A DNA stretch of 12,073 bases from Thermohalobaculum sp039817245 (GTDB lineage: Bacteria; Pseudomonadota; Alphaproteobacteria; Rhodobacterales; Rhodobacteraceae). Within the stretch, counting starts at the first letter, position 1. Every line of letters begins with the position of its first letter. Below are positions 1-6,243 of this stretch, piece after piece. A program made the translations under genes and the position numbers. The notes under the pieces were generated by a model. The model did not search any database. It saw nothing but the letters and a program-made list of their open reading frames with translations, and was not told where the DNA came from. Location: positions 1 through 12,073 of the forward strand of contig JBCBWF010000126.1 of assembly GCA_039817245.1 (NCBI GenBank), in the 5' to 3' direction.

Positions 1-213
1 GCCGCCGTCACCTTCGCGCCCAACACCGAGACCACCGCGGCGCTCATGGGCCTCGGCATCACCGCCATGGTCTACGCCTCCGAGCACGCCTGGATCCTGC
101 AGGGGGCCCGCAAGGTCGCAGCCGATATGGACCGTGCTCACGACGTGATGTCCCGGAACTCGGCGGCGACCTTGCGGGCCCCCTGCAGGATCCAGGCGTG
201 CTCGGAGGCGTAG
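1..213 (+). pseudogene. 3' fragment of a second, inverted HpcH/HpaI aldolase copy, 5' end outside window
   Basis: Frame 1 on the plus strand is open from base 1 and reads the same residues as the C-terminal part of the complete aldolase on the minus strand (AAVTFAPNTETT through GARKVA). After codon 40 the match ends. The frame runs on through unrelated sequence, reading back across the complement of the intact gene, to TAG at 211-213. The native ending (AEFRDITS) is therefore replaced by about 30 junk residues. The nucleotide identity to the intact copy is complete, so this is a very recent duplication or an artefact, not a diverged paralogue. No function is expected for the chimeric tail. 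Confidence 0.6.
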
Positions 214-284
214 ACCATGGCGGTGATGCCGAGGCCCATGAGCGCCGCGGTGGTCTCGGTGTTGGGCGCGAAGGTGACGGCGGC
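1..284. repeat. Perfect inverted duplication of the aldolase 3' end (fold-back)
   Basis: Bases 1-119 are the exact reverse complement of bases 166-284, 119 of 119 positions by direct comparison, with a 46-base spacer (120-165). The match probably continues left of the window because it is still perfect at base 1. At the inner edge there is one mismatch (120 against 165), then five more complementary bases (GCCGA at 121-125 with TCGGC at 160-164), then divergence. This is what template switching at a short microhomology produces. The right arm belongs to the intact aldolase gene and the spacer is the natural sequence just past its stop. It may be a chimeric read or contig end, or a genuine inverted duplication; the sequence alone cannot decide. 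Confidence 0.95.
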
Positions 285-902
285 CTTGCCATGCGCGGCG
301 GTGGCGCGGCCGACGGCGGCCATGCCGTCGCGCACCGCCTGGTCGTTGATGTCGGTCTTGCCGTAGCAGACGGCGAGATCGGCGGGGCCGACGAAGAGGC
401 CGTCCATGCCCTGGACCGCTGCGATGGCATCGGCGGCGGCGACGCCCTCGGGCTCCTCGATCTGGCCGAGCACGATGGCCTCGTCGTCGCCGGCGAGGAT
501 CTCGGCCATGGGGCGCGTGGCGAAGCCGGCCCAGCGGGTGGAGCCGGCGAAGCCGCGCCCGCCATGGCCGAAATGGGCCGCGCGCGCGACGGTCTCGGCC
601 TTCTCGACGGAGTAGCAATGGGGCACCACGACACCGACGGCGCCGCTGTCGAGCGCCATGAGGACCTGGGCGGGGGTGCCTTCGGGCACGCGCACGAGCG
701 TGGGAAGGCCGAGGGCGCGGCCCATGGCGAGGCACTGGTCCATGCGCAGGCGATCGAAGGGGGCGTGCTCGGCGTCGAGGACGACGAAGTCGAGCCCGCT
801 CATCGCCAGGAGTTCCATCATCTCGATGGAGGGTGTCTTGACGAAGGTGCCGCAGAGGGGGCGGCGGGCCAGTAAGCGCGCGCGCAGGCCTTGGGGGTCC
901 AT
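138..902 (-). CDS. HpcH/HpaI family class II aldolase (2-keto-3-deoxy acid aldolase type)
   Basis: The 254-residue product has the usual length of this family, cytoplasmic metal-dependent pyruvate aldolases that split 2-keto-3-deoxy (or 4-hydroxy-2-oxo) acids to pyruvate and an aldehyde. Visible signatures are LDAEHAP with His46, the RVP segment with Arg71, GVVVPHCYS around 90-98, Glu149 in GQIEEPEG and Asp175 in VGPADLA; the last two are the expected divalent-metal ligands. The start ATG at 900-902 follows a GGGAGAGG ribosome site about 6 bases upstream. Members include HpaI, GarL and RhmA, and substrate cannot be read from sequence. The nearby sugar-acid dehydratase favours a 2-keto-3-deoxy sugar acid (inference). 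Its 3' end is duplicated in inverted orientation at 1-119. It is divergent from the Nudix gene. Confidence 0.9.
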   Translation of the reverse strand: MDPQGLRARLLARRPLCGTFVKTPSIEMMELLAMSGLDFVVLDAEHAPFDRLRMDQCLAMGRALGLPTLVRVPEGTPAQVLMALDSGAVGVVVPHCYSVEKAETVARAAHFGHGGRGFAGSTRWAGFATRPMAEILAGDDEAIVLGQIEEPEGVAAADAIAAVQGMDGLFVGPADLAVCYGKTDINDQAVRDGMAAVGRATAAHGKAAVTFAPNTETTAALMGLGITAMVYASEHAWILQGARKVAAEFRDITS

Positions 903-1198
903 CGGCGTCCTCTCCCGTGTTGATTGTCGTTATGCGCCCGGCGGGGTGCCGGCGGAGACGACGCTAGCGCGGCGCGGCGCGCCTGTCAGCGGCATGCGGC
1001 GCGCAAATCGGAGCGGACCTGGCGGAATCGCCGCGCTGCGCGCGGCGATGCTTGTCTGGCTCTCCTCACCCCTGCGGGGTTCCTCGAGCGGTGGGCCCGG
1101 CTTCACCGGCGCGCCCGGGCCCCCGGCCTGGGGCGCGCCTCGGCGTTGGGGGGCGGGGAGGATTGAGGGAGCCGCGATGCGTGGCGTATAGCCTCGCC
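903..1198. other. Divergent intergenic region between aldolase and Nudix genes
   Basis: About 296 bases without a convincing gene. Frames that stay open here encode Arg/Pro/Gly-rich products with no family resemblance, as expected for very GC-rich non-coding DNA. Two small inverted repeats are present: ACCCC-TGC-GGGGT at 1068-1080, and a 9-bp stem GGCGCGCCC at 1108-1116 with its complement at 1131-1139 and a 14-base loop. Neither is followed by a T-run, so they are not called terminators. Both flanking genes should have promoters here, but no convincing -35/-10 pair was found; CATAAC at 928-933 read leftward is the best -10-like string for the aldolase. Confidence 0.6.
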
Positions 1199-1657
1199 AT
1201 GACCCTGTGGCGCCCGGCATCCGGCATCTGCGTGAAAGCGCTCGGCCTGCACTGGCGCGGGAGCCGTTTGCTGGCCGCGGAGGTGCCCGATGCGGCGGGA
1301 CGGGTGGCGGGGGTGCGCCCGCTCGGCGGGACCGTGGAATTCGGCGAGACGGCGCGGGCGGCGGTGGTGCGGGAGTTTCGCGAGGAGCTGGGGATCACGG
1401 TCACCGCGAAGTCGCAGCCCATGGTGATGGAGAACCTCTATGTGCATGAGGGAGCGCCGGGGCACGAGGTGCTGTTTCTGTTCGAGGTCGCGTTTCCGCC
1501 CGGCGCCTTCGACGGGCAGTCGCGGCTTTCCTTCGGCGAGGACAACGGGATTGTCTGCCATGCGGCGTGGTTCGATCTCGACGCGCTGGACCGGCCGGGC
1601 GGGCCGGCGCTCTTTCCCGCAGGGCTGAAGGCGCGGCTGGCGCGGGCGCGCGGCTAG
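1199..1657 (+). CDS. Nudix hydrolase
   Basis: The 152-residue protein carries a complete Nudix box at 44-66: GTVEFGE, seven residues, then REFREELGI, which fits G-x5-E-x7-REUxEExGU with all acidic metal ligands present. Nudix enzymes hydrolyse nucleoside diphosphates linked to another group; this gives no substrate assignment. The C-terminal part (ENLYVHEG...HEVLFLFEVAF...WFDLDALD) is typical of small housekeeping-type Nudix proteins. ATG at 1199 has no clear ribosome site. An in-frame GTG at 1181, ten bases after GAGGGA (1165-1170), would add six residues (MAYSLA) and is a real alternative. A still longer start at 1052 adds only Pro/Gly/Arg-rich sequence and is disfavoured. It is convergent with the dehydrogenase gene, 9 bp between stops. 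Confidence 0.88.
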   Translation: MTLWRPASGICVKALGLHWRGSRLLAAEVPDAAGRVAGVRPLGGTVEFGETARAAVVREFREELGITVTAKSQPMVMENLYVHEGAPGHEVLFLFEVAFPPGAFDGQSRLSFGEDNGIVCHAAWFDLDALDRPGGPALFPAGLKARLARARG

Positions 1658-1666
1658 GGTGCGCGG

Positions 1667-2617
1667 CTATGGCGCGAGGACGCCGGGGTCGAGCAGCCCC
1701 GCGAAATGGGCGCGGATATTGGCGGCGGATTGCAGGGCCATGGCGCGCATCGCCTCCCCGGTCATGGCGGCCGCATGGGGTGTGAGGACGGTGTTGGGCG
1801 CGGTGAGGATCGGGTCGTCCGGCGCGAGCGGCTCGGTGGCGAAGACGTCCGAGGCATAGGCGCCGAGCCGGCCCTCGATGAGCGCGGCTCGCAGCGCCGC
1901 CTCCTCCACGATGCCCCCGCGCGCGGCGTTGACGAGGATCGCGCCCGGGCGGAGGCGGGCGAGGCGGGCGGCGTCGAGGAGCCCGCGGGTCGCGGATGTG
2001 AGCGGGGTGTGCAGGCAGACGATATCCGCCTCGCCGAGGGCGCGGTCGAGATCGGGTGCCCGTTCGGCGCCGGCGGTCTCGGCCTCGGGGTCGAGCAGGG
2101 GGTCGTGGGCGAGGACGCGCATGCCGAAGGCGGCCGAGAGCCGGGCGACGCGCCGGCCGACCCGGCCGAAGCCGATGACCAGGAGGGTGCGCCCGGAGAG
2201 CTCGATGGCGCCGAAGCCGCCGCGGGCACCCCACGCCGCGGCGCGGGCGGCGGCCTCCTGTGCGGCGAGGCGCTTGGCGGCGGCGAGCATGAGCGTGAGC
2301 GTGTGCTCGGCGACGGAGATCGCATTGGCGTCCGCCGCGACGGTGACGGGGATGCCGCGGGCGCGGCAATGGGCGAGATCGATGTTGTCGCAGCCGACGC
2401 CGTGCTTGCTGACGATCTCGAGCGCGGGGGCGGCGGCGAGGAGGGCGGCGTCGAGCGGGGCGACGCGCACCAGGATGGCGCTGGCGCCGGGGACGGCGGC
2501 GAGCATCTCCGCGCGCGTCGCACCGGCGGGCAGGGCGGTGACGCCGAGGCCACGCTCCGCCTCCAGCAGCGCCAGCCCGTCCGGGTGGATCGGCTCCACC
2601 ACGACCACGTGCTTCAT
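1667..2617 (-). CDS. NAD-dependent D-2-hydroxyacid dehydrogenase (SerA/GhrB-like)
   Basis: The 316-residue product matches the D-isomer-specific 2-hydroxyacid dehydrogenase family, which interconverts 2-keto acids and D-2-hydroxy acids in the cytoplasm. The N- and C-terminal substrate segments contain SKHGVGCDNID (70-80). The Rossmann domain starts near 140 with VIGFGRVG (GxGxxG at 149-154), and Asp172 in AHDPL at the end of the second strand suggests NAD rather than NADP. The catalytic triad is Arg233 (NAARGG), Glu262 (FATEPL) and His281 (TPHAAAMT). ATG at 2617 is preceded by GGAGGA with about 6 bases spacing; an upstream in-frame TTG would place that site inside the gene. There is no ACT domain, so it is not full-length SerA. 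Glyoxylate/hydroxypyruvate or a sugar-derived keto acid are possible substrates. Confidence 0.9.
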   Translation of the reverse strand: MKHVVVVEPIHPDGLALLEAERGLGVTALPAGATRAEMLAAVPGASAILVRVAPLDAALLAAAPALEIVSKHGVGCDNIDLAHCRARGIPVTVAADANAISVAEHTLTLMLAAAKRLAAQEAAARAAAWGARGGFGAIELSGRTLLVIGFGRVGRRVARLSAAFGMRVLAHDPLLDPEAETAGAERAPDLDRALGEADIVCLHTPLTSATRGLLDAARLARLRPGAILVNAARGGIVEEAALRAALIEGRLGAYASDVFATEPLAPDDPILTAPNTVLTPHAAAMTGEAMRAMALQSAANIRAHFAGLLDPGVLAP

Positions 2618-2745
2618 TGCCGGTCCTCCGCGCAAGCCTGTCCCCGCGGCGCGGAAGACTGTTCTGGATGCCCGAGATTACCTGCTAAGGCTGAAGGCTC
2701 AAGCCGGCCCGGACCGCCCGGGTGCGGCAGCGCGCGGGAGGCGGG
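2618..2745. promoter_or_regulatory. Divergent promoter region, dehydrogenase and permease genes
   Basis: The 128 bp between two divergent start codons must hold promoters for both genes. A less GC-rich patch (about 2658-2705) is the likeliest place. No strong sigma-70 pair or clean operator dyad could be recognised, so the call rests on gene orientation alone. Confidence 0.4.
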
Positions 2746-4191
2746 ATGGCGAGCATCACCGAAGAGCCTCGCCCGGCGGCGCGCGGCGCCGACCGGGCCG
2801 TTTCCGCCGCGATGGCCACCGTCATGGCCAGCGAGGTACTGTGGCTGGCCACGGGCTGGCCGCTCTTCGAGTTCACGGTTGATGCGGGGCTGATCGCGGT
2901 GGTGGCGCTGAGCGCGCCGCGCTTCGGGCTGCGGGAGGTCTATCTGCTGACGCTCTGCGCGGCGCTGGCGGGGGCGGTGCTGGCGACGCATGACGCGCCC
3001 TGGGCGGTGCTGGCGGGGGCGCTCGACCAGGCGGCGTTCCTGATGGCGTTCATTCTGCTGATCGGGCTGGTGCAGCAGGCGGCGAGCAGTTCGGGCGCGA
3101 TCCGGGATTGCGGGCTGTTTCTGACGCGCCAGCCCTCGGGGCGGCGGTATCTCGCGCTCTTTCTCGGCACGCATCTGATGGCGCAGATCTTCAATCTCGG
3201 GGCGATTTCGCTGCTGACGCCGCTGGTGAAGAGCGGGAGCGCGGCGAATGCGGAGGATGCGCTGCAGCCGATCCGGGAGCGGCGCCAGCTCAATGCGCTG
3301 CTGCGCGGCTTCGCCTGGTGCGTGATCTGGTCGCCGACGGCGGTGGCGCCGCTGGTGGTGATGACCTTGCTGCCGGCGGCGGATCGCGCGCTCTGGATCG
3401 GGGCGGGGGTCGCGATCGCGATGGTGGTGATGCTGGTCGGCTGGGCGGAGGATCGCTGGGCCTGGCGGTCGGTGCGCCGGCGGCTGGCGCAGGGGGCACC
3501 GAGCGCGGCGCCGCCCTTTCCGGCGCGCGCCTTCGGGGATTTCGGGCTCGTCTGCCTGGCGCTGCTGGGGCTCACGCTCGGCGCGATGGGGCTGGCGGAG
3601 GGCACGGTGGTGTTCGGGCTGATGGCGGCCTCGCCGCTGGTGCTGCTCGGCTGGCTGCTGGGGCAGAACGGGGTGGCGGCGGGCCGCGCCAGCGCCGCGC
3701 TGCGGGCGACGGGGGTGCGGCTCTCGGAGATCTATCGCGGCTATCTGCCCCGGTCCGCACCGCTTGCGGTCACACTCGCCTGTTCGGGCTTTGTGGGGCG
3801 CGCGGCGGCGGCGCTCATTCCGGCGGCGGACTGGGCGGAGGCGGCGGGGCTTGCGGATCTGCCGGGCTGGGTGTTCTGCGTGGGGCTCTCGGTGGGAGTG
3901 GCGATCCTCAGCCAGTTCGCGTTGAGCCCCATCATGATGGCGGTGTTCTTCGGCAGCCTGATCGCGGATATCCCGGTGCTGCCGGTCGATGTCACCTGGG
4001 CGGCTCTGGCGATCTCCTGCGGCTGGGCGCTCTCGATGACGATCTCGCCCTTCGCGACCGTGGTGCTGATGATGGAGCAGATCACCGACCATCCGGGCCG
4101 GGAGCTCACCTGGCACTGGAACTGGCGCTACAGCCTGCTCTGCGTGCTGGTTCTGGCTGCTGCATTCTGGCTGCTGACCGGCGGGCGGTAG
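2746..4191 (+). CDS. Polytopic inner-membrane permease, ion-transporter-superfamily-like
   Basis: The 481-residue protein is strongly hydrophobic, with roughly ten to twelve membrane segments spread from about residue 20 to the C terminus and a charged loop (EDRWAWRSVRRRL) near the middle. Two similarly placed motifs in the two halves, WSPTAVAPLV (from Ser196) and ISPFATVVLM (from Ser434), look like the re-entrant hairpin tips of two inverted repeats in transporters of the ion-transporter superfamily (citrate, dicarboxylate, arsenite and gluconate carriers). This is a structural analogy, not a family assignment; the substrate is unknown. ATG at 2746 follows GGGAGG (2736-2741); an in-frame GTG at 2722 lies upstream of that site and is less likely. 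The dehydratase gene follows in the same direction, so uptake of its substrate is a fair guess. Confidence 0.75.
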   Translation: MASITEEPRPAARGADRAVSAAMATVMASEVLWLATGWPLFEFTVDAGLIAVVALSAPRFGLREVYLLTLCAALAGAVLATHDAPWAVLAGALDQAAFLMAFILLIGLVQQAASSSGAIRDCGLFLTRQPSGRRYLALFLGTHLMAQIFNLGAISLLTPLVKSGSAANAEDALQPIRERRQLNALLRGFAWCVIWSPTAVAPLVVMTLLPAADRALWIGAGVAIAMVVMLVGWAEDRWAWRSVRRRLAQGAPSAAPPFPARAFGDFGLVCLALLGLTLGAMGLAEGTVVFGLMAASPLVLLGWLLGQNGVAAGRASAALRATGVRLSEIYRGYLPRSAPLAVTLACSGFVGRAAAALIPAADWAEAAGLADLPGWVFCVGLSVGVAILSQFALSPIMMAVFFGSLIADIPVLPVDVTWAALAISCGWALSMTISPFATVVLMMEQITDHPGRELTWHWNWRYSLLCVLVLAAAFWLLTGGR

Positions 4192-4203
4192 GGGTTTCTG
4201 CTT

Positions 4204-4220
4204 GGGGGCTGATCGCCCCT
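4204..4220 (+). terminator. Weak terminator-like hairpin after the permease gene
   Basis: GGGGC at 4205-4209 pairs with GCCCC at 4215-4219 around a TGATC loop, with a possible extra G-T pair outside, 13 bases past the permease stop. No T-run follows; the next bases are the left arm of the longer inverted repeat. Termination here is uncertain. Confidence 0.3.
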
Positions 4221-4371
4221 GCGGCCGCTCCCACCCACGACATTCTACGTCTTCTCCAGCGAACAATCTGTGAACATTACACTTGGCAAGCCTCCCGTGA
4301 TGAGTGTAGTGAGACATTCATTCCGCGTTCACCAAAGGTTCTGCAAAATGACGTGGGTGGGAGCGGCCGCA
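4220..4371. mobile_element. 152-bp MITE-like or structured element with 25-bp terminal inverted repeats
   Basis: The arms at 4220-4244 and 4347-4371 are complementary at 24 of 25 positions (only 4240/4351 fails); each begins with GCGGCCGC and CCCACCC on the inward strand. The 102 bases inside (4245-4346) are about 48% GC by count, far below the flanking genes, and contain no plausible gene. Long near-perfect terminal repeats, small size and foreign base composition fit a miniature inverted-repeat element, but no clean flanking target duplication is visible (GATCGCCCC left, ACACCCTGA right). Alternatively it is a large structured leader or terminator between the permease and dehydratase. Inside, GACATTC occurs twice (4239-4245 and 4313-4319), and GTGAAC (4270-4275) pairs with GTTCAC (4327-4332). 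Confidence 0.55.
4283..4310 (+). promoter_or_regulatory. Putative sigma-70 promoter for the dehydratase gene
   Basis: TTGGCA at 4283-4288 (5 of 6 to TTGACA) and TGTAGT at 4305-4310 (4 of 6 to TATAAT) are separated by 16 bases, within the AT-richer inverted-repeat element. Transcription from here would give a leader of about 170 bases that includes the right arm of the repeat. It is a sequence match only. Confidence 0.4.
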
Positions 4372-4429
4372 ACACCCTGAGCGCGCCACACGCAGGAATG
4401 GCGCCGCAGCGGGGCGCGGCCCAGCGGGC

Positions 4430-4470
4430 GCTTGGCAAAACCGGGGCACTCGTCCAGCTTGGGCCAAAAC
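4430..4470. repeat. Paired GCTTGG..CAAAAC repeats upstream of the dehydratase
   Basis: GCTTGGCAAAAC at 4430-4441 and GCTTGGGCCAAAAC at 4457-4470 differ only by two extra bases in the second copy and start 27 bases apart. Each contains a TTGG/CCAA-like half-dyad. They end 18 bases before the start codon, a place where an operator could act, but chance similarity is possible. Confidence 0.35.
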
Positions 4471-4488
4471 ACAACCCGGGAGGAGAGA

Positions 4489-6222
4489 ATGGCGAAGCCC
4501 TACGAGGCGTTGCGCAGCGCGCGCTGGTTGGCCGAGGATGAGACGCAGCGCAGCTGGAACCACCGCTCGCGCATCATGCAGATGGGCTACGGCGCGGAGG
4601 ACTGGACCGGCAAGCCGGTCATCGCGCTCGTCAACACCTGGTCGGACATCAACCAGTGCCACGCCCATTTCCGCCAGCGCGTGGACGACGTGAAGCGTGG
4701 CGTCTACCAGGCCGGCGGCTTCCCGCTGGAGCTTCCGGCCATTTCGCTCTCCGAGCCGATCGTGAAGCCCTCCACGATGATGTACCGGAACTTCCTGGCG
4801 ATGGAGACCGAGGAGCTCCTGCGCTCGCATCCCATCGATGGCGCCGTGCTGATGGGGGGCTGCGACAAGACCACCCCGGGGCTCCTCATGGGCGCGGTCT
4901 CGATGGGCATACCCTGCCTTTACCTGCCCGCGGGCCCCATGCTGCGCGGCAACAGCCGGGGCACCGTGCTCGGCTCGGGCTCGGATATCTGGAAGAACTG
5001 GGAGAATGTGCGCGCCGGCCAGACCTCTATGGCCGAGTGGCAGGAGGTGGTGGCCGGCATTGCGCGCTCCTATGGCCACTGCATGACCATGGGCACGGCC
5101 AGCACCATGACCGGCATCGCCGATGCGCTGGGCATGTGTCTGCCGGGAACATCCTCCATCCCCGCCGCCGATGCCGGGCATATCCGGATGGCCGCGGCCT
5201 GCGGGCGACGGATCGTGGAGATGGTGTGGGAGGATCTGAAGCCCGCGGACATCCTGACCGCGAAGAGCTTCCGGAACGCCATCGCCATCGCCATGGCCAT
5301 GGGCTGCTCGACCAACGCGATCATTCATGTGATCGCGATGGGCCGGCGCGCAGGCCTCGATGTGGGGCTCGACGATTTCGAGCGCGCCTCGCGCGAGGTG
5401 CCGGTGATCGCCAATATCCGCCCCTCCGGCGAGACCTACCTCATGGAGGACTTCTTCTATGCCGGGGGCTTCAAGGGGCTGATGCATCAGCTGCGCGAGA
5501 AGCTCGATCTCTCGGCGCTCACCGTCTCGGGGCGGAGCTGGGAGGCGGAGCTCGAGGGCGCCGAGGTGTGGAACGACGACGTGATCCGCCCGCTTTCCCG
5601 CCCGATCTATCGCGAGGGGGCGCTGGCGGTGCTGAAGGGCAACCTCGCCCCCGATGGCTGCGTGATCAAGCCCTCCGCCTGCGATCCGCGCTTCCTGAAG
5701 CATTCGGGCCCGGCGGTGGTGTTCGACAGCTATGAGGAGATGAAGGCCTGGGCGGATGACGAGACCGCCGAGGTGACCCCCGACCATGTGATGGTGTTCC
5801 GCAATGCCGGTCCCGTGGGCGGGCCGGGCATGCCGGAATGGGGCATGCTGCCGATCCCGAAGGTGCTTCTGCGCCAGGGCGTGCGGGACATGGTACGGAT
5901 CTCGGACTGCCGGATGAGCGGGACGAGCTACGGCGCCTGCATCCTGCACGCCGCCCCCGAGGCCTTCATCGGCGGCCCGCTCGCGCTCGTGCGCACCGGC
6001 GACACGATCACCGTGGATGTGGATGCGCGGAGCATCCGCATGGAGGTGTCGGACGCAGAGCTGGCCGAGCGGCGCGCGGCCTGGCAGCGCCCGGCGCCGC
6101 GCTTTACCCGCGGCTATGGCTGGATCTATGCGCAGCATATCTGCCAGGCGGATAAGGGCTGCGATTTCGACTATCTCGAGACCGCGTTCGGCGGCGAGAC
6201 GGCGGAGCCGGCGATCTGGTGA
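4489..6222 (+). CDS. IlvD/Edd family sugar-acid dehydratase (L-arabinonate dehydratase-like)
   Basis: The 577-residue cytoplasmic enzyme aligns from memory over its whole length with the pentonate/hexonate branch of IlvD/Edd dehydratases (L-arabinonate dehydratase of Rhizobium type), which remove water from a sugar acid to give the 2-keto-3-deoxy acid. Cys57 (NTWSDINQC), Cys125 (GGCDKTTPG) and Cys198 (GHCMTMGTAST) are placed as the three [2Fe-2S] ligands; Asp126 and Lys127 match the Mg site with its carbamylated lysine. The catalytic serine is expected in RMSGTSYG, also intact. ATG at 4489 follows GGGAGGAGAG. True dihydroxyacid dehydratase (IlvD) is less likely, given NTWSDINQCHAH and YGWIYAQHICQADKGCDFDYL near the C terminus. 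The exact sugar acid is unresolved. The gene is convergent with the SLC13 transporter, 21 bp between stops. Confidence 0.88.
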   Translation: MAKPYEALRSARWLAEDETQRSWNHRSRIMQMGYGAEDWTGKPVIALVNTWSDINQCHAHFRQRVDDVKRGVYQAGGFPLELPAISLSEPIVKPSTMMYRNFLAMETEELLRSHPIDGAVLMGGCDKTTPGLLMGAVSMGIPCLYLPAGPMLRGNSRGTVLGSGSDIWKNWENVRAGQTSMAEWQEVVAGIARSYGHCMTMGTASTMTGIADALGMCLPGTSSIPAADAGHIRMAAACGRRIVEMVWEDLKPADILTAKSFRNAIAIAMAMGCSTNAIIHVIAMGRRAGLDVGLDDFERASREVPVIANIRPSGETYLMEDFFYAGGFKGLMHQLREKLDLSALTVSGRSWEAELEGAEVWNDDVIRPLSRPIYREGALAVLKGNLAPDGCVIKPSACDPRFLKHSGPAVVFDSYEEMKAWADDETAEVTPDHVMVFRNAGPVGGPGMPEWGMLPIPKVLLRQGVRDMVRISDCRMSGTSYGACILHAAPEAFIGGPLALVRTGDTITVDVDARSIRMEVSDAELAERRAAWQRPAPRFTRGYGWIYAQHICQADKGCDFDYLETAFGGETAEPAIW

Positions 6223-6243
6223 CGGGGGCCCGGAGATGGGCGC

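Noticed and set aside
198..875. Plus-strand open frame opposite the aldolase
   Set aside because: Gly/Ala/His-rich shadow of a gene whose metal ligands and ribosome site are intact.
1108..1139. GC-rich 9-bp stem as a terminator
   Set aside because: No T-run, and neither neighbouring gene ends here; both are transcribed away from this region.
1052..1198. N-terminal extension of the Nudix protein
   Set aside because: The added residues are Pro/Gly/Arg-rich and not part of a Nudix fold; no ribosome site was seen at 1052.
2614..4317. Long open frame on the minus strand opposite the permease
   Set aside because: Its product is Arg/His/Pro/Gln-rich with no fold-like pattern, and it is the complement of a membrane protein gene with clear helices. 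Such frames are common in GC-rich DNA.
4277..4474. Small minus-strand frame across the inverted-repeat element
   Set aside because: Cys/Pro/Arg-rich product without a ribosome site or family likeness; probably chance.
4318..6138. Minus-strand open frame opposite the dehydratase
   Set aside because: His/Arg/Ala-rich product; the plus strand has a complete enzyme with three cluster cysteines.
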